A stretch of 39,865 nucleotides of DNA. Origin: Clostridiales bacterium. Its GTDB lineage: Bacteria > Bacillota > Clostridia > Christensenellales > Aristaeellaceae. The notes under the pieces are model-generated. The model was not told the origin of the DNA, did no database searches, and saw only the letters and a list, made by a program, of their open reading frames with translations. Where the stretch lies: positions 1 to 39,865 of the forward strand of contig SFNY01000033.1 in the NCBI GenBank assembly GCA_004554085.1, written 5' to 3'. Below are positions 31,640 to 39,188 of this stretch, piece by piece (positions within the stretch are counted from its first letter, which is position 1; each line of letters starts with the position of its first letter). The translations under genes and the position numbers were made by a program.

Positions 31640-33550
31640 ATGAAGGACGGATTCATTCGCATCGCCGCCGCATCCATTCCGGTGCACGTGGCCGACCCCC
31701 GGGCCAACGCGGAGGAAATTCTGCATGGCATGCGCAACGCGGAGGAGGCGCGGGCCAACCTGCTGCTTCTGCCGGAGCTGTGCGTCACGGGCTACACTTG
31801 CGGCGACCTGTTCGGCCTGGATACCCTGCTGGATGGTGCGCGCGCGGCGCTCGCACAGATTGTGGAGGCCAGCCGGGATTGCTACGCCGTGACCGTGGTC
31901 TCGCTGCCGCTGCGGGTTGGTTCGGGGCTGTACAACTGCGCCGTGCCCATCGTCCGGGGCCGGATCCTGGGCGCGGTGCCCAAAGTGCACCTGCCCAACC
32001 ACGGCGAATTCTACGAGGCGCGCCAGTTCACGCCGGGCAAGCTGGGACAGGTGCAGCAGATCACGCTCTGCGGACAGAGCGTTCCTCTCGGCGCGGGGCT
32101 GCTCTTCGCCCACGAGGAACTGGATTCCTACTGCTTCGGCGTGGAGATCTGCGAGGACGCCTGGGTGGTCTCCCCGCCCTCGGAGGCCATGGCGCTCTCC
32201 GGCGCGACGATCCTTCTCAATCCCTCCGCCTCCGACGAGGTCATCGGCAAGGCCGCCTACCGCCGGGAGCTGATCCGCGCCACCTCCGCCCGGGAGCTCT
32301 GCGCCTACGCCTATGCCTCCGCCGCGCCCTCCGAATCCACGCAGGACATGGTATTCTCCGGCCACCTGCTGATCTGTGAAAACGGCGCAACCCTCGCCGA
32401 GCAGCAGCCGCTTGCGGACGCGGGCATGATCTTTACCGAGGTCGACCTGCTGCGCCTGCGCCACGACCGGCACCAGAACACCGGCTTCCGGGGCGACGAG
32501 GGCCTGCCCCGCGTGCACTTTGCGCAGGAGATCCGGGAAACGCCCCTGTCCCGGCGGTTTGAAGCCAATCCCTTCGTGCCATCGAACCCCGCCACCGTGC
32601 GGGAGCGCACGGAGAACATCCTGCGCATCCAGACCTGCGGCCTGAAGAAGCGGCTGGAGCACACCCGCGCCGCCACGGCGGTGATCGGCGTATCCGGCGG
32701 ATTGGATTCGACGCTTGCGCTGCTGGTCGCCGCCCGGGCCATGGACGCGCTGCATCGCCCCCGCACGGACGTGCTCGCCGCCACCATGCCCTGCTTCGGC
32801 ACCACCCGCCGCACCAAGAGCAACGCGGTGGTTTTGTGCGAGGCGCTGGGCGTGACGCTCAAGGAGATCGACATCGCCGCATCGGTCAAACAGCACCTCG
32901 CCGACATCGGCCACGACCCCACTGTCACCGACGTGACCTACGAAAACGCCCAGGCCCGGGAGCGCACGCAGGTGCTGATGGATCTGGCGAACCAGAGCGG
33001 CGGTCTGGTGATCGGCACGGGCGATCTGTCGGAGCTTGCGCTGGGCTGGGCCACCTACAACGGCGACCACATGTCCATGTACGCCGTCAACAGCTCCGTG
33101 CCCAAGACGCTGGTAAAGCACATCATCCGCTTCGAGGCCGACCGCGCAGACCCCGCGCTGCGCTCAGTGCTTGCGGACATCCTGGACACCCCGGTGTCCC
33201 CGGAGCTGCTGCCCGCCTCCGCCGACGGCGAAATCTCCCAGCGCACTGAGGATCTGGTGGGCCCCTACGCCCTGCACGACTTCTTCCTCTACCACCTGCT
33301 GCGCTTCGGCAGCCGTCCGGGGAAGATCCTGCGGCTGGCGCTGCATTCCTTCGACGGCGAATTCGACGAAGCGACCATCCGCAAATGGCTCACCACCTTC
33401 CTGCGCCGCTTCTTCGCCCAGCAGTTCAAGCGCAGCTGCCTGCCGGACGGCCCGAAGGTCGGCTCCGTGACCCTCTCGCCGCGCGGCGACTGGCGCATGC
33501 CCTCCGACGCCTGCACCCAGGCCTGGCTGCGGGAGCTGGAAGAAAACTGA
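31640..33550 (+). CDS. nadE: Glutamine-dependent NAD+ synthetase, 636 aa
   Basis: Amidates nicotinate adenine dinucleotide to NAD+. The N-terminal nitrilase-type glutaminase (about 1-290) shows the Glu-Lys-Cys triad in LLLPELCVTGY (Glu46), VPKVHLPN and GVEICEDAW. The C-terminal synthetase has the ATP pyrophosphatase loop GVSGGLDSTLAL, TKSNAVVLCEALGV and GTGDLSELALGWATYNGDHMSMYAVN. Length is normal for the fused form. GAGGAGG precedes the ATG. Single-gene unit. Confidence 0.96.
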   Translation: MKDGFIRIAAASIPVHVADPRANAEEILHGMRNAEEARANLLLLPELCVTGYTCGDLFGLDTLLDGARAALAQIVEASRDCYAVTVVSLPLRVGSGLYNCAVPIVRGRILGAVPKVHLPNHGEFYEARQFTPGKLGQVQQITLCGQSVPLGAGLLFAHEELDSYCFGVEICEDAWVVSPPSEAMALSGATILLNPSASDEVIGKAAYRRELIRATSARELCAYAYASAAPSESTQDMVFSGHLLICENGATLAEQQPLADAGMIFTEVDLLRLRHDRHQNTGFRGDEGLPRVHFAQEIRETPLSRRFEANPFVPSNPATVRERTENILRIQTCGLKKRLEHTRAATAVIGVSGGLDSTLALLVAARAMDALHRPRTDVLAATMPCFGTTRRTKSNAVVLCEALGVTLKEIDIAASVKQHLADIGHDPTVTDVTYENAQARERTQVLMDLANQSGGLVIGTGDLSELALGWATYNGDHMSMYAVNSSVPKTLVKHIIRFEADRADPALRSVLADILDTPVSPELLPASADGEISQRTEDLVGPYALHDFFLYHLLRFGSRPGKILRLALHSFDGEFDEATIRKWLTTFLRRFFAQQFKRSCLPDGPKVGSVTLSPRGDWRMPSDACTQAWLRELEEN

Positions 33551-33560
33551 ACGCACAAAA

Positions 33561-33586
33561 GCCCTTCCGACGCGAATCGGAAGGGC
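33561..33586. terminator. Hairpin just after nadE
   Basis: GCCCTTCCGA (33561-33570) and TCGGAAGGGC (33577-33586) form a ten-base-pair stem. The T tract is on the minus side (TTTTGTG), so it works better for minus-strand transcription coming from rpiB. Confidence 0.55.
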
Positions 33587-33644
33587 GCAAGCTGTCGAGA
33601 AACCAAAGAGAGCGCGAAAGAAGCGCCGTCCTTTCATATATCAA

Positions 33645-33684
33645 TCGCACCCGGCGGCGTGTACGTCGGGTGCGAGCGATTTTT
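33645..33684 (+). terminator. Probable terminator of nadE
   Basis: TCGCACCCG (33645-33653) and CGGGTGCGA (33667-33675) form a nine-base-pair stem followed by GCGATTTTTGC on the plus strand. Confidence 0.65.
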
Positions 33685-33728
33685 GCGGTGGAAAATCCCA
33701 TTTTCCAGAGAAAAAAATCGCTTCTTTG

Positions 33729-33770
33729 CAGATTTTGCGACCGGAATCCGCAGGATTCAAGCAAAATCTG
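33729..33770. repeat. Nested inverted repeat
   Basis: CAGATTTTGC (33729-33738) pairs with GCAAAATCTG (33761-33770), enclosing GAATCC/GGATTC. A perfect two-step palindrome in non-coding DNA between nadE and rpiB, probably a REP-type element. Confidence 0.65.
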
Positions 33771-33782
33771 GTAGGGGTGGTC

Positions 33783-33812
33783 GTGGCGGGGGAGCTTGCT
33801 CCCCCGTCCACC
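33783..33812. repeat. GGGGGAGC palindrome after rpiB
   Basis: GTGG-c-GGGGGAGC, two T, then GCTCCCCC-gt-CCAC. A strong GC palindrome without a T tract, four bases from the rpiB stop. The rest of 33551-33816 holds only hairpins; no gene is seen. Confidence 0.65.
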
Positions 33813-33816
33813 TTAT

Positions 33817-34269
33817 TCAGCGCGTGGTCTGCTCCTGCTCCAGCTTCATGATGAGCTTCACGCGCTCGGCATGGCGGCCCCCCTCAGGCTCCGTCTCGAT
33901 GAACGCGTCCACGATGGCCTCAGCCAGCTGGGGACCGACGATGCGCGCGCCGAAGGCGATCATGTTGCAGTCGTTGTGGGCGCGGCACATCTTCGCGCTC
34001 ACGGGCTCGGACACGCAGGCGCAGCGAATGCCGTGCACCTTGTTTGCGGCGATGGAGATGCCCACGCCGGTACCGCAGATCGCGATGCCGCGCTCCGCCT
34101 GACCGGAGATCACGGCCTTGGCCACGTCCTCTCCCCGGCAGGGATAGTCGGTGCGCTCACCGTTGTCCACGCCCAGGTTCAGAACCTCGTGGCCCTTGTC
34201 CTGCAAATACTTCATCACGTAGTGCTTCAGCTCATAGGCCGCATGGTCGTTTCCGATGGCAATCTTCAT
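33817..34269 (-). CDS. rpiB: Ribose-5-phosphate isomerase B, 150 aa
   Basis: Interconverts ribose-5-phosphate and ribulose-5-phosphate in the pentose phosphate pathway. MKIAIGNDHAAYELK, GVDNGERTDYP, GIAICGTGVGISIAANK (catalytic Cys) and RAHNDCNMIAFGARIVG are RpiB/LacAB signatures; length is normal. The ATG at 34269 starts the conserved strand; an ATG four codons upstream sits too close to AAAGGATGG. RpiB is favoured over LacA/LacB because it stands alone. Confidence 0.94.
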   Translation of the reverse strand: MKIAIGNDHAAYELKHYVMKYLQDKGHEVLNLGVDNGERTDYPCRGEDVAKAVISGQAERGIAICGTGVGISIAANKVHGIRCACVSEPVSAKMCRAHNDCNMIAFGARIVGPQLAEAIVDAFIETEPEGGRHAERVKLIMKLEQEQTTR

Positions 34270-34313
34270 ATGGAAATCCATCCTTTCTGTGAATTACGCT
34301 TCGATCTGTGAAC

Positions 34314-34342
34314 AATATACATCCCGCACCGCCGTTTGTCAA
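34314..34342 (-). promoter_or_regulatory. Promoter of rpiB
   Basis: On the minus strand a consensus TTGACA (34342-34337), a 17-base spacer and TATATT (34319-34314). Confidence 0.85.
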
Positions 34343-34375
34343 CCGCGGCTGTCAATTTTCCCAGCCGACTGCGGG

Positions 34376-34405
34376 TTGACAATGCGCGCCCGGAGGGTCT
34401 ACAAT
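34376..34405 (+). promoter_or_regulatory. Promoter of the secreted protein / ABC importer operon
   Basis: A consensus TTGACA (34376-34381), an 18-base spacer and TACAAT (34400-34405), about 30 bases before the start codon. Confidence 0.85.
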
Positions 34406-34435
34406 AGATGCAACCACACAAAGGAGCGTTTTTCC

Positions 34436-35041
34436 ATGAAAAAGCTGGCCGCAATCCTTCTCACCCTGCTGATGTGCCTGACCAGTGCCCTTGCCCTCAG
34501 CGGCTCCGGCTACCCCGCCTACGACGGCGCGGCGCTGCCCGGCAACGCCTTCGGCGCGAGCTTCGGCGGCGAAAGCCTGCTGCTGGGCTTCGATCCCGCC
34601 CCGGAGTACTCGGGCCGCATGGACGGTTCCCTCCAGCTGAGCTTCTACGCCTACGACGCAAGCGGAGAAACCTGCCTGGAGCTGTATCTGCTGCTGCCGG
34701 AGAACCCGGTTACGGGCGAACCGGCCTTTGCAAGCCTCTACCTCTACGAGGGCGATGCCAGCGGGGAGACGCTCTACTTCGCGTCCGAGAAGGACGGCGC
34801 AGCCCTGCCCACCGGCTCGAGCCTGAGGATCGCACTGGAGCAGGTGGATGCCAGCGCGGACGCGATCTCCGGGCGCGGCACGCTGGAGGCCACGCTGCTG
34901 GCCTACCGGAACAACCTGCCCACCGGCGAGACGCTGACGCTCAACGACGCGCGCTTCTCCTTCACCCTGCCGCTGAATGCAGGCGCGCAGGACGGCGTAG
35001 CGCCCGCCTTCACCCTGCCCCCGGACTACGCCCGTGTGTGA
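34436..35041 (+). CDS. Secreted protein of unknown function, 201 aa
   Basis: I do not recognise the family. A clear signal peptide (MKKLAAILLTLLMCLTSALAL) is followed by a beta-rich, acidic mature part (SLLLGFDPAPEYSGRMDG, LQLSFYAYDASGETCLELYLLLPE, ETLTLNDARFSFTLPL). No lipobox, membrane anchor or catalytic motif is visible; the only cysteine of the mature part is in ETCLELY. AAGGAG lies 10 bases before the ATG. It is the first gene under a strong promoter, 33 bases before the solute-binding protein of an ABC importer, so it may assist that system. Confidence 0.8.
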   Translation: MKKLAAILLTLLMCLTSALALSGSGYPAYDGAALPGNAFGASFGGESLLLGFDPAPEYSGRMDGSLQLSFYAYDASGETCLELYLLLPENPVTGEPAFASLYLYEGDASGETLYFASEKDGAALPTGSSLRIALEQVDASADAISGRGTLEATLLAYRNNLPTGETLTLNDARFSFTLPLNAGAQDGVAPAFTLPPDYARV

Positions 35042-35074
35042 CAAACGAATCCAATTCAGAAAGGAAGCCTCTAC

Positions 35075-36022
35075 ATGAAAAAAATCCTCGCTGCCGTTCT
35101 CATTCTCACGCTGCTGCTGAGCTGCGCCAGCGCCGAAGCACTGCGCGTCGCCGCACTGAAGGGTCCCACCGCCATGGGCATGGTCAAGATGATGTCCGAC
35201 GATGCCGGCAGCAGCTACACCTTTGACATCTATGCCGCCGCCGACGAAATCACGCCGAAGCTGGTGCAGGGCGAGCTGGACGTGGCTGCACTGCCCGCGA
35301 ACCTGGCCGCCGTGCTCTACCAGCGCACCAAAGGTGAACTGCAGGTGCTGGCCGTGAACACCCTGGGCGTGCTGTACATCGCCGAGCGCGGCGACAGCAT
35401 CCACAGCGTATCCGACCTCGCTGGCCGCACGATCTACTCCGCCGGAAAGGGCTCCACGCCGGAGTACGCACTGAACTACATCCTGCGCCAGAACGGCCTG
35501 GAGCCGGGCGTGGACGTGACCATCGAGTACAAGTCCGAGCACGCCGAGTGCCTTGCGGCGCTGATGGCCGACGAGAGCGCCTGCGCCATGCTGCCCCAGC
35601 CCTTCCTGACCGTCGCCATGACCAAGGCCGGGGATATGCGCATGGCGCTGGATCTGACCCAGGAGTGGGACAAGCTGCAGGATGACGGCGGCAGCGCGAT
35701 GATCACCGGCGTGGTGGTGGCCCGCCGCGCAGCGGTTGAGGAAAACGCCGGGGCCATCGACGTGTTCCTTGCCGACTACGCCGAGTCCGTCGCCTACACC
35801 AATGCGGACGTGTCCGGCGCGGCGGCGCTGATCGGCCAGTACGACATCGTGACCGCAGAGGTGGCCGAGGCCGCGCTGCCCGCGTGCAACATCGTGTGCA
35901 TCACAGGTGCGGAGATGCAGCAGAAGCTCTCCGGCTATCTGGAGGTACTCTTTGAACAGGATCCCGAATCCGTGGGAGGCGCGCTGCCCGATGCGCAGTT
36001 CTACTACGTTCCGGAAAACTGA
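35075..36022 (+). CDS. ABC importer solute-binding protein (NMT1/SsuA-like), 315 aa
   Basis: A periplasmic-type binding protein for a small ligand such as a sulfonate, nitrate or thiamine precursor. The signal peptide MKKILAAVLILTLLLSC can be read as a lipobox (LLSC) or as a signal peptidase I site at ASA-E. LRVAALKGPTAMGMVKMM, ITPKLVQGELDVAALPANLAAVLYQR, LAGRTIYSAGKGSTPEYALNYILRQNGL and ADESACAMLPQPFL follow the family fold. GAAAGGAAG precedes the ATG. The permease gene starts inside its 3' end. The substrate is not decided. Confidence 0.88.
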   Translation: MKKILAAVLILTLLLSCASAEALRVAALKGPTAMGMVKMMSDDAGSSYTFDIYAAADEITPKLVQGELDVAALPANLAAVLYQRTKGELQVLAVNTLGVLYIAERGDSIHSVSDLAGRTIYSAGKGSTPEYALNYILRQNGLEPGVDVTIEYKSEHAECLAALMADESACAMLPQPFLTVAMTKAGDMRMALDLTQEWDKLQDDGGSAMITGVVVARRAAVEENAGAIDVFLADYAESVAYTNADVSGAAALIGQYDIVTAEVAEAALPACNIVCITGAEMQQKLSGYLEVLFEQDPESVGGALPDAQFYYVPEN

Positions 36023-36776
36023 TCGGCAATCGCCCCGGGTCGCAGTCCGGCCCTGGGCGATCGCGCTCTGGCTGCTCCTGTGGCAAATCGCCGCCATGGC
36101 GGTAGGGCGGGACTTCCTGCTCGCCTCGCCCCTGACGGTGCTTTTGCGCCTCTGTGAGCTTCTGCGCACCGCCGCGTTCTGGTCGGCGGTGCTCCATTCC
36201 ACGCTGCGCATCCTGCTGGGCTTCCTGCTGGGCGCGCTGGCGGGCGGAGTCTGCGCGGGTCTTTCGCTGAAGTGGCGGCACGTGCGGGAGCTGATCGCCC
36301 CGCTGCACGCGGTGCTGCGTGCGATCCCGGTGGCCTCCTTCGTGATCGTTGCGCTGATCTGGGTACCCTCCCGGAACCTGTCCGTGCTCATCAGCTTCCT
36401 GATCGTGTTCCCGCTGGTCTACGCCGGGACCCTCAGCGAGCTGGAGCGCACGGACGCAAAGCTTCTGGAGATGGCGCGGCTGTTTCGCATGAAGCCGCTG
36501 CGCAGACTGATCTACCTGTACCTGCTGCCCGCGCTCCCGGCCCTTGCAAACCTCTGCGCCACGGCGATGGGCATGGCCTGGAAGTCCGGCGTGGCGGCGG
36601 AGCTGATCTCCATTCCGGCGGGCTCCATCGGCGAGAGGCTGTACAAGGCCAAGGTGTACCTGATGACCGGCGAGCTGTTCGCCTGGACGCTTACGATCGT
36701 GCTGCTGAGCGCCATCTGTGCCCGGCTGCTGCGCCTTGCGCTGCGGCGACTCGCCGCGCGCCTGGAGAGGATGTGA
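35991..36776 (+). CDS. ABC importer permease (SsuC-like), 261 aa
   Basis: A BPD_transp_1 membrane permease with about six helices. The EAA loop is seen at LSELERTDAKLLEMARLFRMKPLRRLIYLYLLPA, and WKSGVAAELISIPAGSIGERLYKAK is typical of the nitrate/sulfonate/taurine group. The ATG at 35991 has GGGAGG eleven bases upstream and is the only start codon before the first helix, so the gene overlaps the binding-protein gene by 32 bases. It is followed four bases later by the ATPase gene. Confidence 0.9.
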   Translation: MRSSTTFRKTDRQSPRVAVRPWAIALWLLLWQIAAMAVGRDFLLASPLTVLLRLCELLRTAAFWSAVLHSTLRILLGFLLGALAGGVCAGLSLKWRHVRELIAPLHAVLRAIPVASFVIVALIWVPSRNLSVLISFLIVFPLVYAGTLSELERTDAKLLEMARLFRMKPLRRLIYLYLLPALPALANLCATAMGMAWKSGVAAELISIPAGSIGERLYKAKVYLMTGELFAWTLTIVLLSAICARLLRLALRRLAARLERM

Positions 36777-36780
36777 GACC

Positions 36781-37368
36781 ATGGACGTGATTCTGCGGGA
36801 AGTATGCAAATCCTTCGGCGCGCGCCGGGTGCTCGACCGCCTGAGCTGGAGCTTTCCCGGCGGGCAGATCAGCTGCGTTCAGGGGCCGTCCGGCTGCGGA
36901 AAGACCACGCTGCTGCGGCTCATCGCGGGGCTGGAGAAGCCCGACAGCGGCGAAATCCGGGGCGCGCAGGGCAAAAAAATCAGCGCGGTCTTTCAGGAGA
37001 ACCGGCTATTGGAGAACCTGACGGCGGAGAAGAACATCCTGCTGACTGCCCGGCCGGGCTTTACGCGGACGGATGCGCACGCTCTGCTCGACGATCTGGG
37101 CCTCTCCGGCGCGGAACAGCGCCGCACATGCGAACTCAGCGGCGGCATGCAGCGGCGCGTGGCGGTGGCCCGGGCTCTGGCTGCGGACTACGAGCTTCTT
37201 CTGCTGGACGAGCCCCTCACCGGGCTGGACGGCGAGCTGCGGCTGCGGGTGCTGCGTCGCATTCAGGCCGATCTGAACGGCAGAACGGCGATCTGGATCA
37301 CCCACGACGGGGACACCGCCGCCCTTCTGAACGCCCCGGTGCTCCGGCTCGACCTTCTGAAGAACTGA
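36781..37368 (+). CDS. ABC importer ATPase (SsuB-like), 195 aa
   Basis: The ATP-hydrolysing subunit of the same importer. Walker A is GPSGCGKTT, the Q-loop AVFQENRLLENLT, the ABC signature LSGGMQRRVAVARAL, Walker B LLLLDEPLTGLD and the H-loop THDGD. At 195 residues it is short, lacking the usual C-terminal extension of SsuB/TauB (about 240-260). GAGAGGATG precedes the ATG. It is the last gene of the operon. Confidence 0.93.
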   Translation: MDVILREVCKSFGARRVLDRLSWSFPGGQISCVQGPSGCGKTTLLRLIAGLEKPDSGEIRGAQGKKISAVFQENRLLENLTAEKNILLTARPGFTRTDAHALLDDLGLSGAEQRRTCELSGGMQRRVAVARALAADYELLLLDEPLTGLDGELRLRVLRRIQADLNGRTAIWITHDGDTAALLNAPVLRLDLLKN

Positions 37369-37428
37369 TCTGCACGCAAAGGGAGCTGCCTCAAAGCAGG
37401 GAGAATGCTTGAAACAGTCCCGCATAAC

Positions 37429-37458
37429 CGTAGGGCGGGGTGCCTTCACCCCGCCGCG
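37429..37458. repeat. REP-like palindrome, copy 2
   Basis: CGTAGGGCGGGGTGCC then TTCACCCCGCCGCG, with CGGGGTG/CACCCCG self-pairing. It is the inverted counterpart of the copy at 26220. Confidence 0.8.
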
Positions 37459-37469
37459 TGAAATCGTAG

Positions 37470-37506
37470 AGCTGTCTCGAAACAAAAAGAATGTTTTGAG
37501 ACAGCT
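37470..37506. terminator. GCTGTCTC-family terminator between the ABC operon and birA
   Basis: AGCTGTCTCGAAACA (37470-37484) and TGTTTTGAGACAGCT (37492-37506) pair with one G-T wobble. It lies between converging operons and resembles the hairpins at 19689 and 26168. Confidence 0.8.
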
Positions 37507-37515
37507 CCTTCACTT

Positions 37516-38493
37516 TTACCGAAACCGCACGCTGATCTCGCCGGAGTGCAGCGTTCTGACCTCGCCCTCGCCGGTGCGGATGACCAGGCTGCCCGCGTTG
37601 TCAATGTCCACGGCGGTGGCCGGATAGCGCTCCTCGCCCCGCAGCACCTCGATCTCCCGCCCGATCACATTGGAGCGCCTGCGGCTCTCCTCCATGAACG
37701 CGCCCGACTCCAGCTGGGGATAGAGGGCGTTCATTTCGTTGATCAGCTCGGCGGTGAAGCGGCTGCGCAGGACGCGCTTGCCGCAGGCGTTGGAGATAGA
37801 GGTCGCCTTGTCCGCAAGCTCCTCCGGGAAGTCCATGAAGCCCACATTCACGCCGATGCCCACCACCACGTACTGCATCTGACCGCTCTCGAAGTCCAGC
37901 CCCGCCTCGCAGAGGATGCCGCAGGCCTTCTTCGGCCCCAGATACACGTCGTTGACCCACTTGATGGAGGCCTGCACGTCCGCGACCCTCTCCATGGCCC
38001 GCGCCACGGCCACCGCCGACATGCTGGTGATCAACACCGCGCGATCCGCCGCAAGCTGCGGGCGCAGGATGAAGGACATGTACACGCCGCTGCCCTCGGG
38101 CGAGTAGAACGCGCGCCCGAACCTGCCGCGCCCCAGCGTCTGCTGCTCGGCCAGCACCAGCGTGCCGTGGGCAGCGCCCTGGGCAGCCAGCTCCTTGGCC
38201 CGGTTGTTGGTGGAATTGATCTGACTGTGCAGCTCGATGGGCGTGCCGATTGCGCCGGGCCTTCTGTAATGCTCGATCTCGGCGACGCTTAATATGTCCG
38301 CGCTGCCCGCAAGCCAGTAGCCCCGGTTCGTGGCGGCCTCCACCGGGTAGCCCTCGCCGCGCAGCTGCTCGATGGCCTTCCACACCGCGCTGCGGGACAC
38401 GCCCAGGCGGCGCGCCAGCTCATTTCCCGAGATGCACTCCTGCGCGTCCAGCAGCGCGCGCAGCACCTGTTCCTTCGTTGATATCTGTGCCAT
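37516..38493 (-). CDS. birA: Biotin operon repressor / biotin-protein ligase, 325 aa
   Basis: A bifunctional BirA that biotinylates carboxylases and represses biotin genes. Residues 1-60 form a winged helix (ECISGNELARRLGVSRSAVWKAIEQLRGEGY). The ligase domain has NSTNNRAKELAAQGAAHGTLVLAEQQTLGRGRFGRAFYS-type blocks (biotinyl-AMP loop GRGRFGR), KWVNDVYLGPKKACGILCE and VVGIGVNVG. The C-terminal SH3-like domain ends EVRTLHSGEISVRFR. The ATG at 38493 has GGAGGG eight bases upstream. Its promoter carries a palindrome, which suggests autoregulation. No biotin synthesis gene is in the window. Confidence 0.95.
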   Translation of the reverse strand: MAQISTKEQVLRALLDAQECISGNELARRLGVSRSAVWKAIEQLRGEGYPVEAATNRGYWLAGSADILSVAEIEHYRRPGAIGTPIELHSQINSTNNRAKELAAQGAAHGTLVLAEQQTLGRGRFGRAFYSPEGSGVYMSFILRPQLAADRAVLITSMSAVAVARAMERVADVQASIKWVNDVYLGPKKACGILCEAGLDFESGQMQYVVVGIGVNVGFMDFPEELADKATSISNACGKRVLRSRFTAELINEMNALYPQLESGAFMEESRRRSNVIGREIEVLRGEERYPATAVDIDNAGSLVIRTGEGEVRTLHSGEISVRFR

Positions 38494-38501
38494 AAACCAA
38501 A

Positions 38502-38542
38502 CCCTCCGCATGCAATATAGCACGCGGAGGGCTTTCTGTCAA
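38502..38542 (-). promoter_or_regulatory. birA promoter with palindromic operator candidate
   Basis: On the minus strand TTGACA (38542-38537), a 17-base spacer and TATATT (38519-38514). A near-perfect inverted repeat, CCCTCCGCATGC (38502-38513) and GCACGCGGAGGG (38520-38531), flanks the -10 exactly. One arm lies in the spacer and the other spans the start point and ribosome binding site. Confidence 0.75.
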
Positions 38543-38543
38543 T

Positions 38544-39188
38544 TCAATTTTCCCCGTCCACAGCCTTTCTCCGGTCGCGCTCCATGCGGGAGAAGGCGCA
38601 GCCGCAGAAATCCTGCCGGTACAGGCCGTATTCCTCGGAGAGCGCACAGGAGCGCCGGTAGCCGTCCTTCTTCTTGAAATCAGAGTACAGATACTTCACG
38701 CCGAACTCCTCCGAAAGCGCCCTTCCGATGGCGTTCAGGCGCTGTTCGTCCTTCAGCGGACTGATGGACAGCGTGGTGGTGAAGTAGTCCGCGCCGATGC
38801 TCCGGGCAAATTCCGCGGTGCTGCGCAGCCGCATTTCAAAGCAGATGCCGCAGCGCGCGCCGCCCTCGGGATCCTCCTCATGCCCGCGCACGAGCTCGTA
38901 GAAGCGCTCCGGCTCGTAGGGGCCCTCCTCAACGCGCAGATCATCGGCCAGCGGCATCTGACGCACCAGCCGCTTTTGCTCCTCCACCCGGTGGCGGAAC
39001 TCTTTCTCCGGGGAGATGTTCGGGTTGTAGTAGTACAGCGCGATGCGGAAGTGCTCGTTCAGGCGCTCCAACACGGCGCTGGAGCAGGGCGCGCAGCAGC
39101 TGTGCAGCGCAAGCAGCGGCCGCAGACCCCGGCTGTGGATGGAGCGCAGCTCCCGCTCCATCTCAATCTGGTAGTTGATCTTCTGCAT
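38544..39188 (-). CDS. queH: Epoxyqueuosine reductase QueH, 214 aa
   Basis: Reduces epoxyqueuosine to queuosine in tRNA, the last step of the pathway in organisms without QueG. LALHSCCAPCSS (Cys31, Cys32, Cys35), ARCGICFEMRL and QDFCGCAFS provide the iron-sulfur and metal cysteines of the DUF208/QueH family. The ATG at 39188 has GGAGGAG five bases upstream. It overlaps the preceding diacylglycerol kinase gene by 26 bases. Confidence 0.95.
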   Translation of the reverse strand: MQKINYQIEMERELRSIHSRGLRPLLALHSCCAPCSSAVLERLNEHFRIALYYYNPNISPEKEFRHRVEEQKRLVRQMPLADDLRVEEGPYEPERFYELVRGHEEDPEGGARCGICFEMRLRSTAEFARSIGADYFTTTLSISPLKDEQRLNAIGRALSEEFGVKYLYSDFKKKDGYRRSCALSEEYGLYRQDFCGCAFSRMERDRRKAVDGEN

